Assembly: GCA_947644715.1 (NCBI GenBank)
Contig: CANSAP010000008.1
Location: 1 to 64,000, forward strand
Length of the DNA stretch: 64,000 bases
From: an uncultured Bacteroidales bacterium
GTDB lineage: Bacteria > Bacteroidota > Bacteroidia > Bacteroidales > Muribaculaceae
Direction of reading: 5' to 3'
The translations under genes and the position numbers were made by a program. The stretch's first letter is position 1. Each line of letters starts with the position of its first letter. Below are positions 1 through 9,433 of this stretch, one piece after another. Under the pieces are notes generated by a model that was not told the DNA's origin, searched no databases, and was given only the letters and a program-made list of their open reading frames with translations.

Positions 1-127
1 CATGTGATATTTCTTAAACATATTAACAAATTCAAAAAGTCAAGATGACTTCACAATCTCAGAGCCTGCATCAGCTCGATAATTTGTTAATTCGGTTTAA
101 TCAAGACAGGCTATCAGTTATTTTTCG

Positions 128-136
128 TAATTTTGC
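128..136 (+). promoter_or_regulatory. Promoter -7 box for the AraC gene
   Basis: TAATTTTGC matches the Bacteroidota -7 consensus TAnnTTTGC. It lies 18 bp before the ATG, so the leader would be only about 10-15 nt. No clear TTG sits at the expected -33 spacing. Confidence 0.55.
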
Positions 137-154
137 ACATCATGAGAACTATAT

Positions 155-976
155 ATGGATAGACTGAAAGTATTTGAATATCCCAATATTTATATTGCTA
201 ATTATAGCACTGACAATCGCGCCTGCGCTCACAGCTGTCGCGAACACACGCTCATATACGTTTTATCCGGTCGGTTGGAAATATCCGAGGGTGACATCAA
301 AACCAATTTGGAGCCGGGGCAAGTGGCTTTCATGCGTCGCGACCACAGGCTTCAAATGGAAAAGCGGGCGCACGATGGCTCCCCTTACAACTCTATCGTG
401 CTCAAGTTTTCCAGAGACTTCTTGCGGAATACTTATCAGAAGCTACCCTCAGGCAAACTGCCTCAGGCTGCCATTCGTTCAAAAAGCAGCTTGATGGTAA
501 TGGAAAGCGAGAGATCGGCTCTCAAAAAGCTGCTGGAATCAGTGCTACCATATTTTGAGACTGATTCAAAACCTACGGAACAGGAACTTAATGCACGGAT
601 GGAAGAGGCTCTGATGGTTGTTCTATCTACTGACGAGAATCTTTACGCGTCTCTCTTCGACTTCATTGACCCATGGAAAATCGATATTATCGACTTCATG
701 AACCGAAACTACATGCAAGACATGTCACTGGAAGAAATCGCTTATTACACCGGTCGCAGTCTCTCAACCTTCAAGCGTGATTTCAAGAAATGCAGCTCTC
801 TGACGCCTCAGAAATGGATTATCCGCCGAAGGCTGCAAGCAGCCCACAATCTGATAGCTTCCGGCAACAAAAACATTTCTGAAATCTGCTTCGACGTAGG
901 CTTCAAAAATCTTTCACACTTCTCGCGCATCTATAAAGATACGTATGGAGTCTCTCCATCACTGGCAAATCAGTAA
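155..976 (+). CDS. AraC-family transcriptional regulator
   Basis: A 273-residue cytoplasmic DNA-binding regulator. The N-terminal part (about residues 1-150) looks like the cupin-type sensing/dimerisation domain of ExsA-like AraC proteins. The C-terminal 100 residues carry two helix-turn-helix motifs: the first around MSLEEIAYYTGRSLSTFKRD, the second around ISEICFDVGFKNLSHFSRIY, ending in the family's Y-G-V-S-P signature. The ATG follows a -7 box closely and a strong hairpin follows the stop, so it appears monocistronic. Ligand and target genes cannot be read from the sequence. The class is clear; the biological role is unknown. Confidence 0.9.
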   Translation: MDRLKVFEYPNIYIANYSTDNRACAHSCREHTLIYVLSGRLEISEGDIKTNLEPGQVAFMRRDHRLQMEKRAHDGSPYNSIVLKFSRDFLRNTYQKLPSGKLPQAAIRSKSSLMVMESERSALKKLLESVLPYFETDSKPTEQELNARMEEALMVVLSTDENLYASLFDFIDPWKIDIIDFMNRNYMQDMSLEEIAYYTGRSLSTFKRDFKKCSSLTPQKWIIRRRLQAAHNLIASGNKNISEICFDVGFKNLSHFSRIYKDTYGVSPSLANQ

Positions 977-989
977 TCTCTATATACGG

Positions 990-1027
990 TTACGGCTCAA
1001 TCTGCGCGAAGACAGATTGAGCCGTAA
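990..1027. terminator. Bidirectional hairpin terminator
   Basis: A perfect 15-bp stem (TTACGGCTCAATCTG and its complement) with an 8-nt loop lies between the convergent AraC gene and rprY, and probably ends both transcripts. Confidence 0.75.
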
Positions 1028-1049
1028 ATGTGTGGGGAAGCGACGTGCA

Positions 1050-1751
1050 TCAATCCACTGAAGGAGCAATGAGCTTATAGCCCTTGCCATGGATATTGAT
1101 AATCTCGATGTCGGGGTCATCCTTCAGCAGCTTACGCAGCTTGGTGATGTAGACATCCATCGAACGGGCGTTAAAATAATTGTCATCCACCCAAATGCTC
1201 TTCAAAGCATAGTTGCGCTCCAGCACTTCATTCAGATGCTGGCAAAGCAACGTGAGCAGATCGCTCTCCTTGGTTGTCAATTTCTTGCTGATGCCATCGT
1301 CGGTAGTAAGCGTCTGTTTCTGAGTGTCAAACATGAACCGACCGAGCCTGTACATTGTAATCTCCTTGTCCTTCTTGCCGCGCACACGACGCAGGATGGC
1401 ACTGATGCGGCTGACCAGCTCCTCCATGCTGAAAGGCTTCGTAATGTAGTCATCAGCACCAAGCTTGAAGCCCTCAAGCACATCTTCCTTCATGTTCTTT
1501 GCCGTGAGGAACACAATGGGCACCTCAGCTCCGGCCGCGCGAATCTCCTGAGCAAGGGTAAAACCATCCTTCTTAGGCATCATCACGTCAAGCACACAGA
1601 AATCATATCTTCCCTTCAGAAAGGCCTTATATCCCTTGTCTCCGTCAGGCATAAGATCCACCGCATAGCCTTTGGCCATAAGGAACTCTCGCAGGAGCAT
1701 GCCGAGATTCTCGTCATCCTCACAGAGCAGAATTTTCAATTTGTCGTCCAT
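1050..1751 (-). CDS. rprY: Response regulator, OmpR/PhoB type (RprY)
   Basis: A 233-residue two-domain response regulator. The receiver domain (about 1-120) has the acidic pair ED at 11-12, the phospho-acceptor Asp55 in VLDVMMP and the conserved Lys in ITKPFS. The winged-helix DNA-binding domain (about 135-230) ends with the typical KLRKLLKDDP...GKGYKL region. It follows the histidine kinase gene by 34 bp on the same strand, so the two form an operon. Size, domain order and pairing match RprXY of Bacteroides, a system known there for stress and antibiotic-response effects; transfer of that role here is inference. Confidence 0.92.
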   Translation of the reverse strand: MDDKLKILLCEDDENLGMLLREFLMAKGYAVDLMPDGDKGYKAFLKGRYDFCVLDVMMPKKDGFTLAQEIRAAGAEVPIVFLTAKNMKEDVLEGFKLGADDYITKPFSMEELVSRISAILRRVRGKKDKEITMYRLGRFMFDTQKQTLTTDDGISKKLTTKESDLLTLLCQHLNEVLERNYALKSIWVDDNYFNARSMDVYITKLRKLLKDDPDIEIINIHGKGYKLIAPSVD

Positions 1752-1785
1752 AGTTGTATCTGTTTTTAAGTTATTATTCTTTTAA

Positions 1786-3243
1786 TTATTCCTCAACCGC
1801 AAGCGGGAGTGTTATTATGAATGTTGTTCCGGCACCGGGGACACTTTCGGCCTTCACGCTGCCATGAAATGACTCAATAAGCTTTCCGACATAGGCCAGG
1901 CCGAGCCCGAATCCCTTCACATCATGACGATTACCGGTGGGGACACGATAGAACCTGTCGAAGATTCTTTTCAAGTGCTCCTTACGTATCCCTATACCAT
2001 TGTCGCTGATGCGAATCTCGAGTTTGGAGCCCGAAGGATTAAACGTCAAAATCTTTAACTCGGGATCCACATCCTCCCGGCGATATTTTATCGCGTTGTC
2101 CAGCAGATTAAACAGCACATTAGTGAAATGCATCTCATCCACATATATCAGGGCATTCATGGCATCGAGCTTCATATCAAGCTTGCCGCCAAATTTCTCC
2201 ACTTTGATTTTGAAGGTATTAACCACCTGAGCTATTACGGCGTTTGCATCCACTTCAGTAAACTTCAGGTTCGGGCCACGTCCGTCAAACATTGACATCT
2301 GGAGCACCTTCTCAACCTGAAAACGCAGTCGCTTTGACTCATCCGTAATCACGCCGGCCAAATGAGCCAGCATCGCCGGAGATTTCCTCACGGAATCATC
2401 GGCCAACATCTGGCCGGCCAAAGAAATCGTGGATATGGGAGTTTTATACTCATGCGTCATATTATTTATGAAGTCGGTCTTCATCTCCGTCAGGCGCTTC
2501 TGTCGGAAAGCAATCACGATTGTATAGACGAAGACGAGCAGAAGAATCAGTGTCAGGGCAAGGGTCGGAATCAACCAACGAACTGAGTGATAGATATAAT
2601 CCCCCTTGGTCGGGAAGTAAACCTTAAGGTAATAGAATGTGCGGCTCGCAGGGAACAGCACTTGAGAATACATCTCACTCTCGCGGTCGGATGGTATCTG
2701 ACCCGAAGTATAAATCAGAGCATGGCCGGAAGTAGTCACCCGGAAGTCAAACGGAAGAGTGATTCCCTGTTCGGCGAGTTTCTGCTTGAGAATAGAACGC
2801 AGCTCGCTGGAATCGGCTCGCTCCAAGGCCGGGCGATGCTCTCCCTCACGCATTATATTGAGAATCACTTCATTAAGCAATTCCTTTTGATAGAGATATT
2901 GACGACGAATCGTCTGCTGCATCAGCTTATACCGGTGATCCAATCCTCCGGCTGAGTTATCAATTATGGGTCGCGGTGTTTCATCATACAATGAATCTGA
3001 CGCAGTCGGGAAGAATGCAGCCTCAATGTCCTGCATCTCCTCAATATCCTGTTCCAGATAGTGCAGCGTCTCCATCCTTTCAAGCTCGCCGGCAACCCCG
3101 TATAAAGCGCGCCGGGCATTCTCATCGAACTGCTCGGAACGCATACGCGTCATCTTGTCCATATACATAATCTGTATATAGATCAGGCCGCCGAAAGTGA
3201 TGGCCATTACTATGGTGAGCAACCAGATTGTAGACTTCTTCAT
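1786..3243 (-). CDS. rprX: Sensor histidine kinase (RprX)
   Basis: A 485-residue membrane kinase. One membrane helix lies near residues 6-27 and a second near 223-246, enclosing a periplasmic sensor region of about 195 residues. The H-box follows with phospho-acceptor His264 in NMTHEYKTPIST, then an HATPase domain with the N-box (LLDNAIKYR), G1 (DNGIGI) and G2 (GFGLGLAYV) motifs. It lies upstream of rprY and should phosphorylate it. The periplasmic region is not one I recognise as binding a specific ligand. Assignment as RprX rests on size, pairing and lineage. Confidence 0.92.
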   Translation of the reverse strand: MKKSTIWLLTIVMAITFGGLIYIQIMYMDKMTRMRSEQFDENARRALYGVAGELERMETLHYLEQDIEEMQDIEAAFFPTASDSLYDETPRPIIDNSAGGLDHRYKLMQQTIRRQYLYQKELLNEVILNIMREGEHRPALERADSSELRSILKQKLAEQGITLPFDFRVTTSGHALIYTSGQIPSDRESEMYSQVLFPASRTFYYLKVYFPTKGDYIYHSVRWLIPTLALTLILLLVFVYTIVIAFRQKRLTEMKTDFINNMTHEYKTPISTISLAGQMLADDSVRKSPAMLAHLAGVITDESKRLRFQVEKVLQMSMFDGRGPNLKFTEVDANAVIAQVVNTFKIKVEKFGGKLDMKLDAMNALIYVDEMHFTNVLFNLLDNAIKYRREDVDPELKILTFNPSGSKLEIRISDNGIGIRKEHLKRIFDRFYRVPTGNRHDVKGFGLGLAYVGKLIESFHGSVKAESVPGAGTTFIITLPLAVEE

Positions 3244-3429
3244 TTCTGTAATACGGATGAAGGTTCACCCGGGAATGTAATCTCTCCCCTAAAGCCGGGA
3301 GATTTTTACCTATTTAACAATATTATGGCAATATTAGTTTACTTTGAAGTTAGTTAATGCGGGACGACATTTTGATTTCGCGAAGTCCTCAGTCGGGACA
3401 AGGGAAAGTATGATGAGTCTTCCCGAATT

Positions 3430-3468
3430 TTAACATTCAAGTGCAAAATTAACATTTAAGTGTGAAAA
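3430..3468. repeat. Tandem 19-bp direct repeat before the purF-like gene
   Basis: Two imperfect copies of TTAACATTyAAGTGynAAAA lie head to tail with a 19-bp period, about 50 bp upstream of the -7 box of the purF-like gene, in the 386-bp divergent spacer shared with rprX. Placement suggests an operator, but no regulator is known. Confidence 0.45.
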
Positions 3469-3514
3469 TAGCAAAAGTCAGAGGGCAAAATTTTTAAGGT
3501 AGTAAAAAAATCTC

Positions 3515-3523
3515 TAACTTTGC
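3515..3523 (+). promoter_or_regulatory. Promoter -7 box for the purF-like gene
   Basis: TAACTTTGC fits TAnnTTTGC. It leaves a leader of about 100 nt before the ATG at 3630. The rest of the 3244-3629 spacer holds only the direct repeats noted and AT-rich sequence. Confidence 0.6.
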
Positions 3524-3629
3524 ACTTTCATTTCGGCTCACAAACTTGGCTAATCAGCCCGCAAATGAGGCCATTTGTCAAGCTCGAGTCGGTTGCTTAC
3601 TCATCTTAAAGTAAAAAAGACATTACATT

Positions 3630-5036
3630 ATGGGTGGATTTTTTGGCACTGTGCAGAAAAACAGTGTAGTGACTGACCTTTTTTATGGCACAGACTATCA
3701 CTCACATCTCGGCACCAAGCGTGGCGGCATGGCCACTTACGACTCCGAAAATGGTTTTGTGCGCAGCATTCACAGCCTTGAAAATTCTTATTTCCGCACG
3801 AAATTTGAACCGACACTCTCTCGCTTTTCCGGCAATGCCGGCATCGGCGTCATCAGCGACAATGACTCGCAGCCGATTGTTGTAAACTCAAAGGTTGGCA
3901 AATTTGCAATCGTCACGGTAGCAAAAATCGCCAACATGCAGCAGCTTGAAAACGAACTGCTCGATGAGGGGGTGCACTTTGCCGAGCTCAGCAGTGGCAA
4001 AACCAATCCCACCGAACTGATTGCCACCATCATAGCCGGTGGCACAGACATAGCCGACGGCATACGCCGCGTGCAAGAGCGTGTTAAAGGCTCTGTTTCA
4101 ATGCTTTTGCTCACTCCTGACGGCATCATTGCCGCACGCGACAAATGGGGACGCACCCCTATCGTAATCGGCTCCAAGCCTGAGGGCTATGCAGCAGTCA
4201 GCGAAACAGCCTCACTCCCGAATCTCGGATTCAAGGAGGAACGAGACTTGGGTCCCGGAGAAGTAGTACACATTACCGCCGATGGAATCACCACTCTTCT
4301 TCCTCCGCGAAAGGAAATGCAAGTCTGCTCTTTCCTGTGGGTTTACTACGGATTTCCGGTCTCATCTTATGAAGGGCGTAATGTGGAAGACGTGCGCTTC
4401 CGCAGCGGATATCTTATGGGCGAAAAGGATGAAACAGAAGTTGACTGCGTCTGCGGCATTCCCGATTCAGGCGTAGGCATGGCTCTTGGTTACGCCGAAG
4501 GCAAAGGGGTGCCTTACCACAGAGCGGTTGCAAAATACACCCCCACCTGGCCCCGCTCCTTCACTCCGGGGCGTCAGGAACTGCGCAACCTTGTAGCAAA
4601 AATGAAGCTCATTCCCAACCGGGCTATGCTCGACGGGCATCGCATCGCTTTCTGCGACGACTCAATTGTGCGTGGCACTCAGTTGAAGGACAATGTTGAA
4701 ATGTTGTATCAATATGGAGCCAAAGAGGTGCACATCCGCATCGCCTGTCCGCCGCTTATCTACGGATGCCCCTTCATAGGATTCACATCATCAAAAAGCG
4801 ACATGGAGCTGATTACCCGCCGAATCATCAAGGACATCGAAGGGGATGAGAACAAGAATCTCGAATTATATGCAACAACCGGCACACCTCAATACAAAGC
4901 TATGGTAGCCAAAATAGCAGAACAATTCGGCATTGACTCGCTGCGCTTCAGCACTATTGAAGATCTGATTGAAGCCATCGGCCTGCCCAAGTGTAAAGTC
5001 TGCACCCACTGCTTCGACGGCTCCTCCTGCTTCTGA
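3630..5036 (+). CDS. Amidophosphoribosyltransferase paralogue lacking the N-terminal Cys
   Basis: A 468-residue PurF-family protein: N-terminal class II glutamine amidotransferase-like (Ntn) domain (about 1-230), then a type I phosphoribosyltransferase domain. The PRPP loop is intact (FCDDSIVRGTQ). Canonical PurF begins M-C-G-I, and the Cys is the glutaminase nucleophile after Met removal; this protein begins MGGFFGTV, so Gly stands where the Cys should be. The C terminus is Cys-rich (KCKVCTHCFDGSSCF). Proteins with the same start and tail occur across Bacteroidales, so it is a conserved paralogue, not a local mutation. It may use free ammonia, work with a separate glutaminase, or have another role. 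A strong terminator follows. Confidence 0.85.
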   Translation: MGGFFGTVQKNSVVTDLFYGTDYHSHLGTKRGGMATYDSENGFVRSIHSLENSYFRTKFEPTLSRFSGNAGIGVISDNDSQPIVVNSKVGKFAIVTVAKIANMQQLENELLDEGVHFAELSSGKTNPTELIATIIAGGTDIADGIRRVQERVKGSVSMLLLTPDGIIAARDKWGRTPIVIGSKPEGYAAVSETASLPNLGFKEERDLGPGEVVHITADGITTLLPPRKEMQVCSFLWVYYGFPVSSYEGRNVEDVRFRSGYLMGEKDETEVDCVCGIPDSGVGMALGYAEGKGVPYHRAVAKYTPTWPRSFTPGRQELRNLVAKMKLIPNRAMLDGHRIAFCDDSIVRGTQLKDNVEMLYQYGAKEVHIRIACPPLIYGCPFIGFTSSKSDMELITRRIIKDIEGDENKNLELYATTGTPQYKAMVAKIAEQFGIDSLRFSTIEDLIEAIGLPKCKVCTHCFDGSSCF

Positions 5037-5083
5037 CATTTCAACAATCCCCGCTCCCGAAGCGCAAGATAACACAAGCATTC

Positions 5084-5115
5084 AACTTCAGCCCGCAAAA
5101 AAGCGGGCTGAAGTT
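5084..5115 (+). terminator. Rho-independent terminator after the purF-like gene
   Basis: A perfect 13-bp stem (AACTTCAGCCCGC/GCGGGCTGAAGTT), a six-A loop and a T-rich tail lie 47 bp after the stop. Confidence 0.85.
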
Positions 5116-5137
5116 TGTTATTATGCCGATTAATGAG

Positions 5138-5146
5138 TAATTTTGC
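5138..5146 (+). promoter_or_regulatory. Promoter -7 box for proS
   Basis: TAATTTTGC lies directly after the terminator. The implied proS leader is about 245 nt long and contains the decayed palindromic element at 5256-5355. Confidence 0.55.
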
Positions 5147-5255
5147 ACTGTAATTTGCCCTGACGGGCGGGGCTGATTATTCTCCATTTCCCGGGCTGCC
5201 AATGCAGACTTTAATTGCGGTTCATCTCATCCGAATTTTTGCCTGCATCCAAGCC

Positions 5256-5355
5256 TTAGAAACTGTTTGAACTTCAATGGTTTTAGCACTTAGAGAGAAT
5301 CAATCACAACACAAATAAGCTCGAATTAACATTCGAGCTTAAATCCAAACACACT
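5256..5355. repeat. Decayed palindromic element in the proS leader
   Basis: It begins TTAGAAACTGTTTGAAC, close to the end of the full element at 12032-12220. It contains a perfect hairpin (AAGCTCGAA/TTCGAGCTT, 5317-5340) and ends with CACACTCTTAA, the complement of the other element class's end. It looks like a degenerate mosaic of both end types without the internal core. Confidence 0.4.
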
Positions 5356-5397
5356 CTTAACGCCCGCTTGATTACTAAAAAACAAAACAAATTCATA

Positions 5398-6879
5398 ATG
5401 GCTAAGGAACTTAAGAATCTTACCAAACGCAGTGAGAATTATTCGCAGTGGTATAACGAGCTGGTCGTGAAAGCTGACCTGGCCGAACAGAGCGCAGTGC
5501 GCGGTTGCATGGTCATCAAGCCTTACGGCTATGCCATTTGGGAAAAAATGCAGCGCACACTGGATGCCATGTTCAAAGAAACAGGTGTCCAAAACGCATA
5601 CTTCCCTCTTCTGATTCCGAAGTCATATCTCTGCCGCGAGGCTGAACACGTAGAGGGCTTCGCCAAAGAGTGTGCGGTTGTAACCCACTACCGTCTCAAA
5701 AATGACCCGGAAGGCAACGGAGTTGTAGTCGACCCTGAAGCTCGCCTCGAGGAGGAACTCATCGTTCGTCCCACTTCCGAGACTATCATTTGGGGCACCT
5801 ACAAGAATTGGATTCACTCTTACCGCGACCTGCCCCTGCTCATCAACCAGTGGGCCAACGTAATGCGTTGGGAGATGCGCACCCGCATGTTCCTGCGCAC
5901 AGCTGAGTTTCTTTGGCAAGAGGGCCACACTGCCCACGCTACGGCAAAAGAGGCGGAAGACCGCACTGTTCAGATGATTAACGTCTATGCTGATTTCGCA
6001 CGCAAATATATGGCACTCCCGGTTGTTGTCGGTGTAAAGAGCGAAACTGAACGCTTTGCGGGCGCTCTGAACACCTACACCATCGAGGCTATGATGCAGG
6101 ATGGCAAAGCACTCCAGAGCGGCACCTCTCACTTCCTGGGTCAGAACTTCGCAAAGGCTTTCGACGTGACATTCATCAATAAAGAAAATCAGGCTGAGTA
6201 TGTATGGGCTTCCTCTTGGGGCGTATCCACCCGCCTGATGGGTGCTCTGATAATGGCCCACTCCGATGATAACGGCCTCGTGCTCCCCCCGCACCTCGCT
6301 CCTATTCAGGTGGTGATTGTGCCCATTTATAAGAACGACGAGCAGCTGGCTGCCATCTCAGAGAAGATTCAGCCCGTCATTAACGAACTGAAGAGCCTCG
6401 GCATCAGCGTAAAATATGATGATGCTGACAACCGCCGCCCCGGCTTCAAATTCGCCGACTATGAGCTGAAAGGTGTGCCCGTACGCCTCGCTGTCGGCGC
6501 CCGCGACCTGGAGAATGGCACAGTGGAACTCATGCGCCGTGACACACTTGAAAAGGAAACCCTCCCCATCGAAGGAATTGCCGCTCACATCAACTCTCTG
6601 CTCGAAGAGATTCAGCAAAACATCTATGACAAGGCTCTCGCCCGCCAAAAGGAAATGACCTACGAGGTAAATTCCTACGATGAATTCAAGGAGAAAATCG
6701 AAGCGGGTGGCTTTATGCTCTGCCACTGGGACGGCACTCCTGAAACCGAAGCCCGCATCAAGGAAGAGACTAAAGCAACCATTCGCTGCATACCTTTGGA
6801 TGGCGACACCACCCCCGGCGTCTGCATGGTCACCGGCAAGCCCTCCAAGCAGCGTGTCGTGATTGCCCGCTCATATTAA
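5398..6879 (+). CDS. proS: Prolyl-tRNA synthetase
   Basis: Charges tRNA-Pro with proline in the cytoplasm. I chose the ATG at 5398 ([10 protein letters not shown]), giving 493 residues; an in-frame TTG at 5368 would add ten lysine/asparagine-rich residues and is unlikely. Class II synthetase motifs are visible: RPTSETIIW (motif 2 region), [20 protein letters not shown], and the motif 3 area around [12 protein letters not shown]. The length and the terminal Tyr (VVIARSY) fit the archaeal/eukaryote-like ProRS common in Bacteroidota, which lacks the large editing insertion of the E. coli type. Single-gene unit between its own promoter and a terminator. Confidence 0.96.
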   Translation: MAKELKNLTKRSENYSQWYNELVVKADLAEQSAVRGCMVIKPYGYAIWEKMQRTLDAMFKETGVQNAYFPLLIPKSYLCREAEHVEGFAKECAVVTHYRLKNDPEGNGVVVDPEARLEEELIVRPTSETIIWGTYKNWIHSYRDLPLLINQWANVMRWEMRTRMFLRTAEFLWQEGHTAHATAKEAEDRTVQMINVYADFARKYMALPVVVGVKSETERFAGALNTYTIEAMMQDGKALQSGTSHFLGQNFAKAFDVTFINKENQAEYVWASSWGVSTRLMGALIMAHSDDNGLVLPPHLAPIQVVIVPIYKNDEQLAAISEKIQPVINELKSLGISVKYDDADNRRPGFKFADYELKGVPVRLAVGARDLENGTVELMRRDTLEKETLPIEGIAAHINSLLEEIQQNIYDKALARQKEMTYEVNSYDEFKEKIEAGGFMLCHWDGTPETEARIKEETKATIRCIPLDGDTTPGVCMVTGKPSKQRVVIARSY

Positions 6880-6889
6880 TATTTCCCGG

Positions 6890-6916
6890 GGAGAGTGCTG
6901 ACTGTCAGCACTCTCC
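6890..6916 (+). terminator. Terminator hairpin after proS
   Basis: A perfect 12-bp stem (GGAGAGTGCTGA/TCAGCACTCTCC) with a 3-nt loop starts 10 bp after the stop. There is no strong T tract. Confidence 0.7.
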
Positions 6917-6945
6917 CTCCACTACTCATAATCTCTGCTCAATCA

Positions 6946-7034
6946 AGAAACTGCTTGAGTGTGTGCTTGGATTTCAATGGTAAATCCATCAAAAACACCT
7001 CTCAAAATTTCATTAACCCGAACAGTTTCTAAAA
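6946..7034. repeat. Decayed palindromic element before the DPP-IV gene
   Basis: Starts AAGAAACTGCTTGAG and ends CGAACAGTTTCTAA, an inverted pair matching the ends of the element at 12032-12220. The inner right arm (CACCTCTCAAAATTTCATT) also resembles that element's right arm. The internal GCATAGCGGGCTATG core is missing. Confidence 0.5.
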
Positions 7035-7144
7035 CACTACGAATCTATCGGAACATGGAACAACTGCAATCCACTATGATTCAACCATGTTCATTACATC
7101 AAACTCGGTTTATTTCCAACATACCCTAAACAGCTCTCTAATTC

Positions 7145-9328
7145 ATGAAGACCGGCCGAATACTGACATACTCACTTCTAACCTGTGCCTCACTCTCATT
7201 GGCGCAAGCTCAAGCCTTGACCCCGTCGGAATATTGCGATCCCACTATATCCGCGCCCAAGGCAATCAAAACAATGACACCCATGCCGGATGGCGAAAGC
7301 TATCTCTGCATCGGCACTGAAGGCAAGACAATTGACCGGTACAGCTATAAAACCGGCAAGAAGGTGGAGACGATATTCGATGTCGAGACTGTTAAAGGCG
7401 ACACGAAAATATCTGAGTTTGACGGTTTTTCCGTAAGTGACAACGGTCGCGCACTTCTGCTTTGGAACGACTCTCAGGGAATCTACCGTTATTCTTTCAC
7501 GGCGCAATATTTCGTCTACGACATTACTCGCGGAACAATGAAGCGCGTCTCCTCCGGCGGCGCGCAGCGAGGAGCTGTTTTGAGCCATGACGGCACTATG
7601 GTGGCTTTCACACGCGACAATAACATCTTTATAACCAATCTGGATTTTGATTCCGAACGCCAGGTGACCGAAGATGGTGTTGCCGGAAAGATTATCAACG
7701 GTGTGCCTGATTGGGGCTATGAAGAGGAGTTCGGAGTCGAGAACACTATCCGCTGGGCGCCGGATGACTCAACACTTGCTTTCATCACATTCAATGAGAG
7801 TCAGGTGCCCTCATATCACTTCGACATTTTCTCAAGCTATTGTGCGCCAAAACCGGAATATGACCTGTACCCGGGAGAATACAGCTACAAGTATCCCTTG
7901 GCCGGAGACAACAACTCTGTTGTGCAAGTTAAAGTGTATAACGTAGATTCCCGCATAACGAAAGTTATGGACCTGCCTATTGCGGAAACAGACTATGTTC
8001 CGTCAGTTGAATATGGTGGTTCATCTGACCGCCTGATGGTCATGCTTCTCAACCGCGACCAGAACAATCTTCGGCTTTACAACGTGAATCCCGGCTCAAC
8101 GGTAGCCCGATTGCTGCTGACCGAAACGAGCGAGGCTTGGCTGAGTCCGTCGGCATATCAGATGGTTGACTACCGCTCCGATGCCTTCGTGATTGGGAGC
8201 GATAGAAGCGGTTGGCGTCATCTCTACGAATATGATTACTCCGGCAACCTGCGTAAGCAGCTGACCTCCGGAAACTACTATGTTACTGAATACTACGGAT
8301 ATAACGCTTCTACCCGCGAGCATTACTTTCAGACTACACAAAACGGCGCGACCGAACGCAACGTCGCGCGTACATCTGCCTCAGGCGTGCAGATGCTTCA
8401 TCCCGAGAAGGGCTGGGAATCAGCCTCTTTCAGCAAGGGGATGCAATACTATGTTCGCACTTGGAGCAATGCCGTAACACCTCAGCAGTACACCCTCCAT
8501 TCGCTGAAAGGCAAAATCGCAGACCTTGAGATGAATGAGGACTACGCTGCAAAGTATGCCTCAGCGCCCAAAATGGAACTCACTTCCATTCCCAATGCCG
8601 CAGGCGAACAGATGGATGCCTACATCATCAAGCCTGCCGACTTCTCCCCGACCAAGAAGTATCCCGTGATGCTGTATCAATATAATGGACCCGAGAGTCA
8701 GGAAGTGCGTAACAGATGGAGTATGGGCGGCCTCTACTACATTGCGTCGCAGGGCTATGTGGTGGTCTGTGCTGACGGCCGTGGCACCGGCTTCCGCGGA
8801 CGCGCATGGTGTGACGTGGTTTATAAGCGTCTCGGCACCATCGAGACCGAAGACCAGCTGGCCGCAGGTCGTTGGGCTTCCACGCAGAGCTGGGCCGACC
8901 CTCAGCGCCTCTCCTGCTTCGGATGGAGCTATGGTGGCTATATGACTCTGATGGAACTGACCGCCCCCGGAACTCCGTTCAAGGCCGGTGTGTCTATGGC
9001 ACCCGTCACTGACTGGCGCTTCTATGACGCTATCTACACTGAACGCTATATGCTCTCCCCGCGTCAGAACAAGGAGGGTTATGACAGCTCATCCACACTC
9101 CTTCGCACCCCCAATCTCAAAGCCAAGCTCCTCATAATGAGCGGCACGGCAGATGATAATGTCCACATTTACAATACTTATAAGTTTACTTCAAAACTCA
9201 CCTCAGAGGGCACGATGTGCGACATGATGGTCTGGACCGGCTTCGACCATTCACTCCGCACGTGCGATGTGCGCTCCGTCCTCTATCGCAAGGTAGTTGA
9301 CTTCCTCGACTCCCGTCTCGGAAAGTAA
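7145..9328 (+). CDS. Secreted dipeptidyl-peptidase IV family serine protease (S9B)
   Basis: A 727-residue exopeptidase that should remove X-Pro/X-Ala dipeptides from peptide N termini in the periplasm or at the surface. Residues 1-22 form a signal peptide ending near AQAQA. The beta-propeller part (about 60-470) includes the double-Glu recognition motif PDWGYEEEF, specific to the DPP-IV branch. The alpha/beta-hydrolase part carries the triad: Ser595 in GWSYGGY, Asp near 671 in GTADDNVH and His702 in GFDHS. Length fits the family. In Bacteroidales such enzymes support peptide use. It is monocistronic or weakly linked to the next gene. Confidence 0.93.
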   Translation: MKTGRILTYSLLTCASLSLAQAQALTPSEYCDPTISAPKAIKTMTPMPDGESYLCIGTEGKTIDRYSYKTGKKVETIFDVETVKGDTKISEFDGFSVSDNGRALLLWNDSQGIYRYSFTAQYFVYDITRGTMKRVSSGGAQRGAVLSHDGTMVAFTRDNNIFITNLDFDSERQVTEDGVAGKIINGVPDWGYEEEFGVENTIRWAPDDSTLAFITFNESQVPSYHFDIFSSYCAPKPEYDLYPGEYSYKYPLAGDNNSVVQVKVYNVDSRITKVMDLPIAETDYVPSVEYGGSSDRLMVMLLNRDQNNLRLYNVNPGSTVARLLLTETSEAWLSPSAYQMVDYRSDAFVIGSDRSGWRHLYEYDYSGNLRKQLTSGNYYVTEYYGYNASTREHYFQTTQNGATERNVARTSASGVQMLHPEKGWESASFSKGMQYYVRTWSNAVTPQQYTLHSLKGKIADLEMNEDYAAKYASAPKMELTSIPNAAGEQMDAYIIKPADFSPTKKYPVMLYQYNGPESQEVRNRWSMGGLYYIASQGYVVVCADGRGTGFRGRAWCDVVYKRLGTIETEDQLAAGRWASTQSWADPQRLSCFGWSYGGYMTLMELTAPGTPFKAGVSMAPVTDWRFYDAIYTERYMLSPRQNKEGYDSSSTLLRTPNLKAKLLIMSGTADDNVHIYNTYKFTSKLTSEGTMCDMMVWTGFDHSLRTCDVRSVLYRKVVDFLDSRLGK

Positions 9329-9433
9329 CCTCTTGCTCCGATTCTCTTCTCTCTTCTTGACTTCTTACAAGCTCTTGTGTGTGGTCTCCACTCTAATCAG
9401 TCAACCGCACAATGTATTAAATACTCCGGCACA

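Noticed and set aside
5368-5397. TTG start for proS ten codons upstream
   Set aside because: The added residues are unlike ProRS; the ATG at 5398 gives the standard N terminus.
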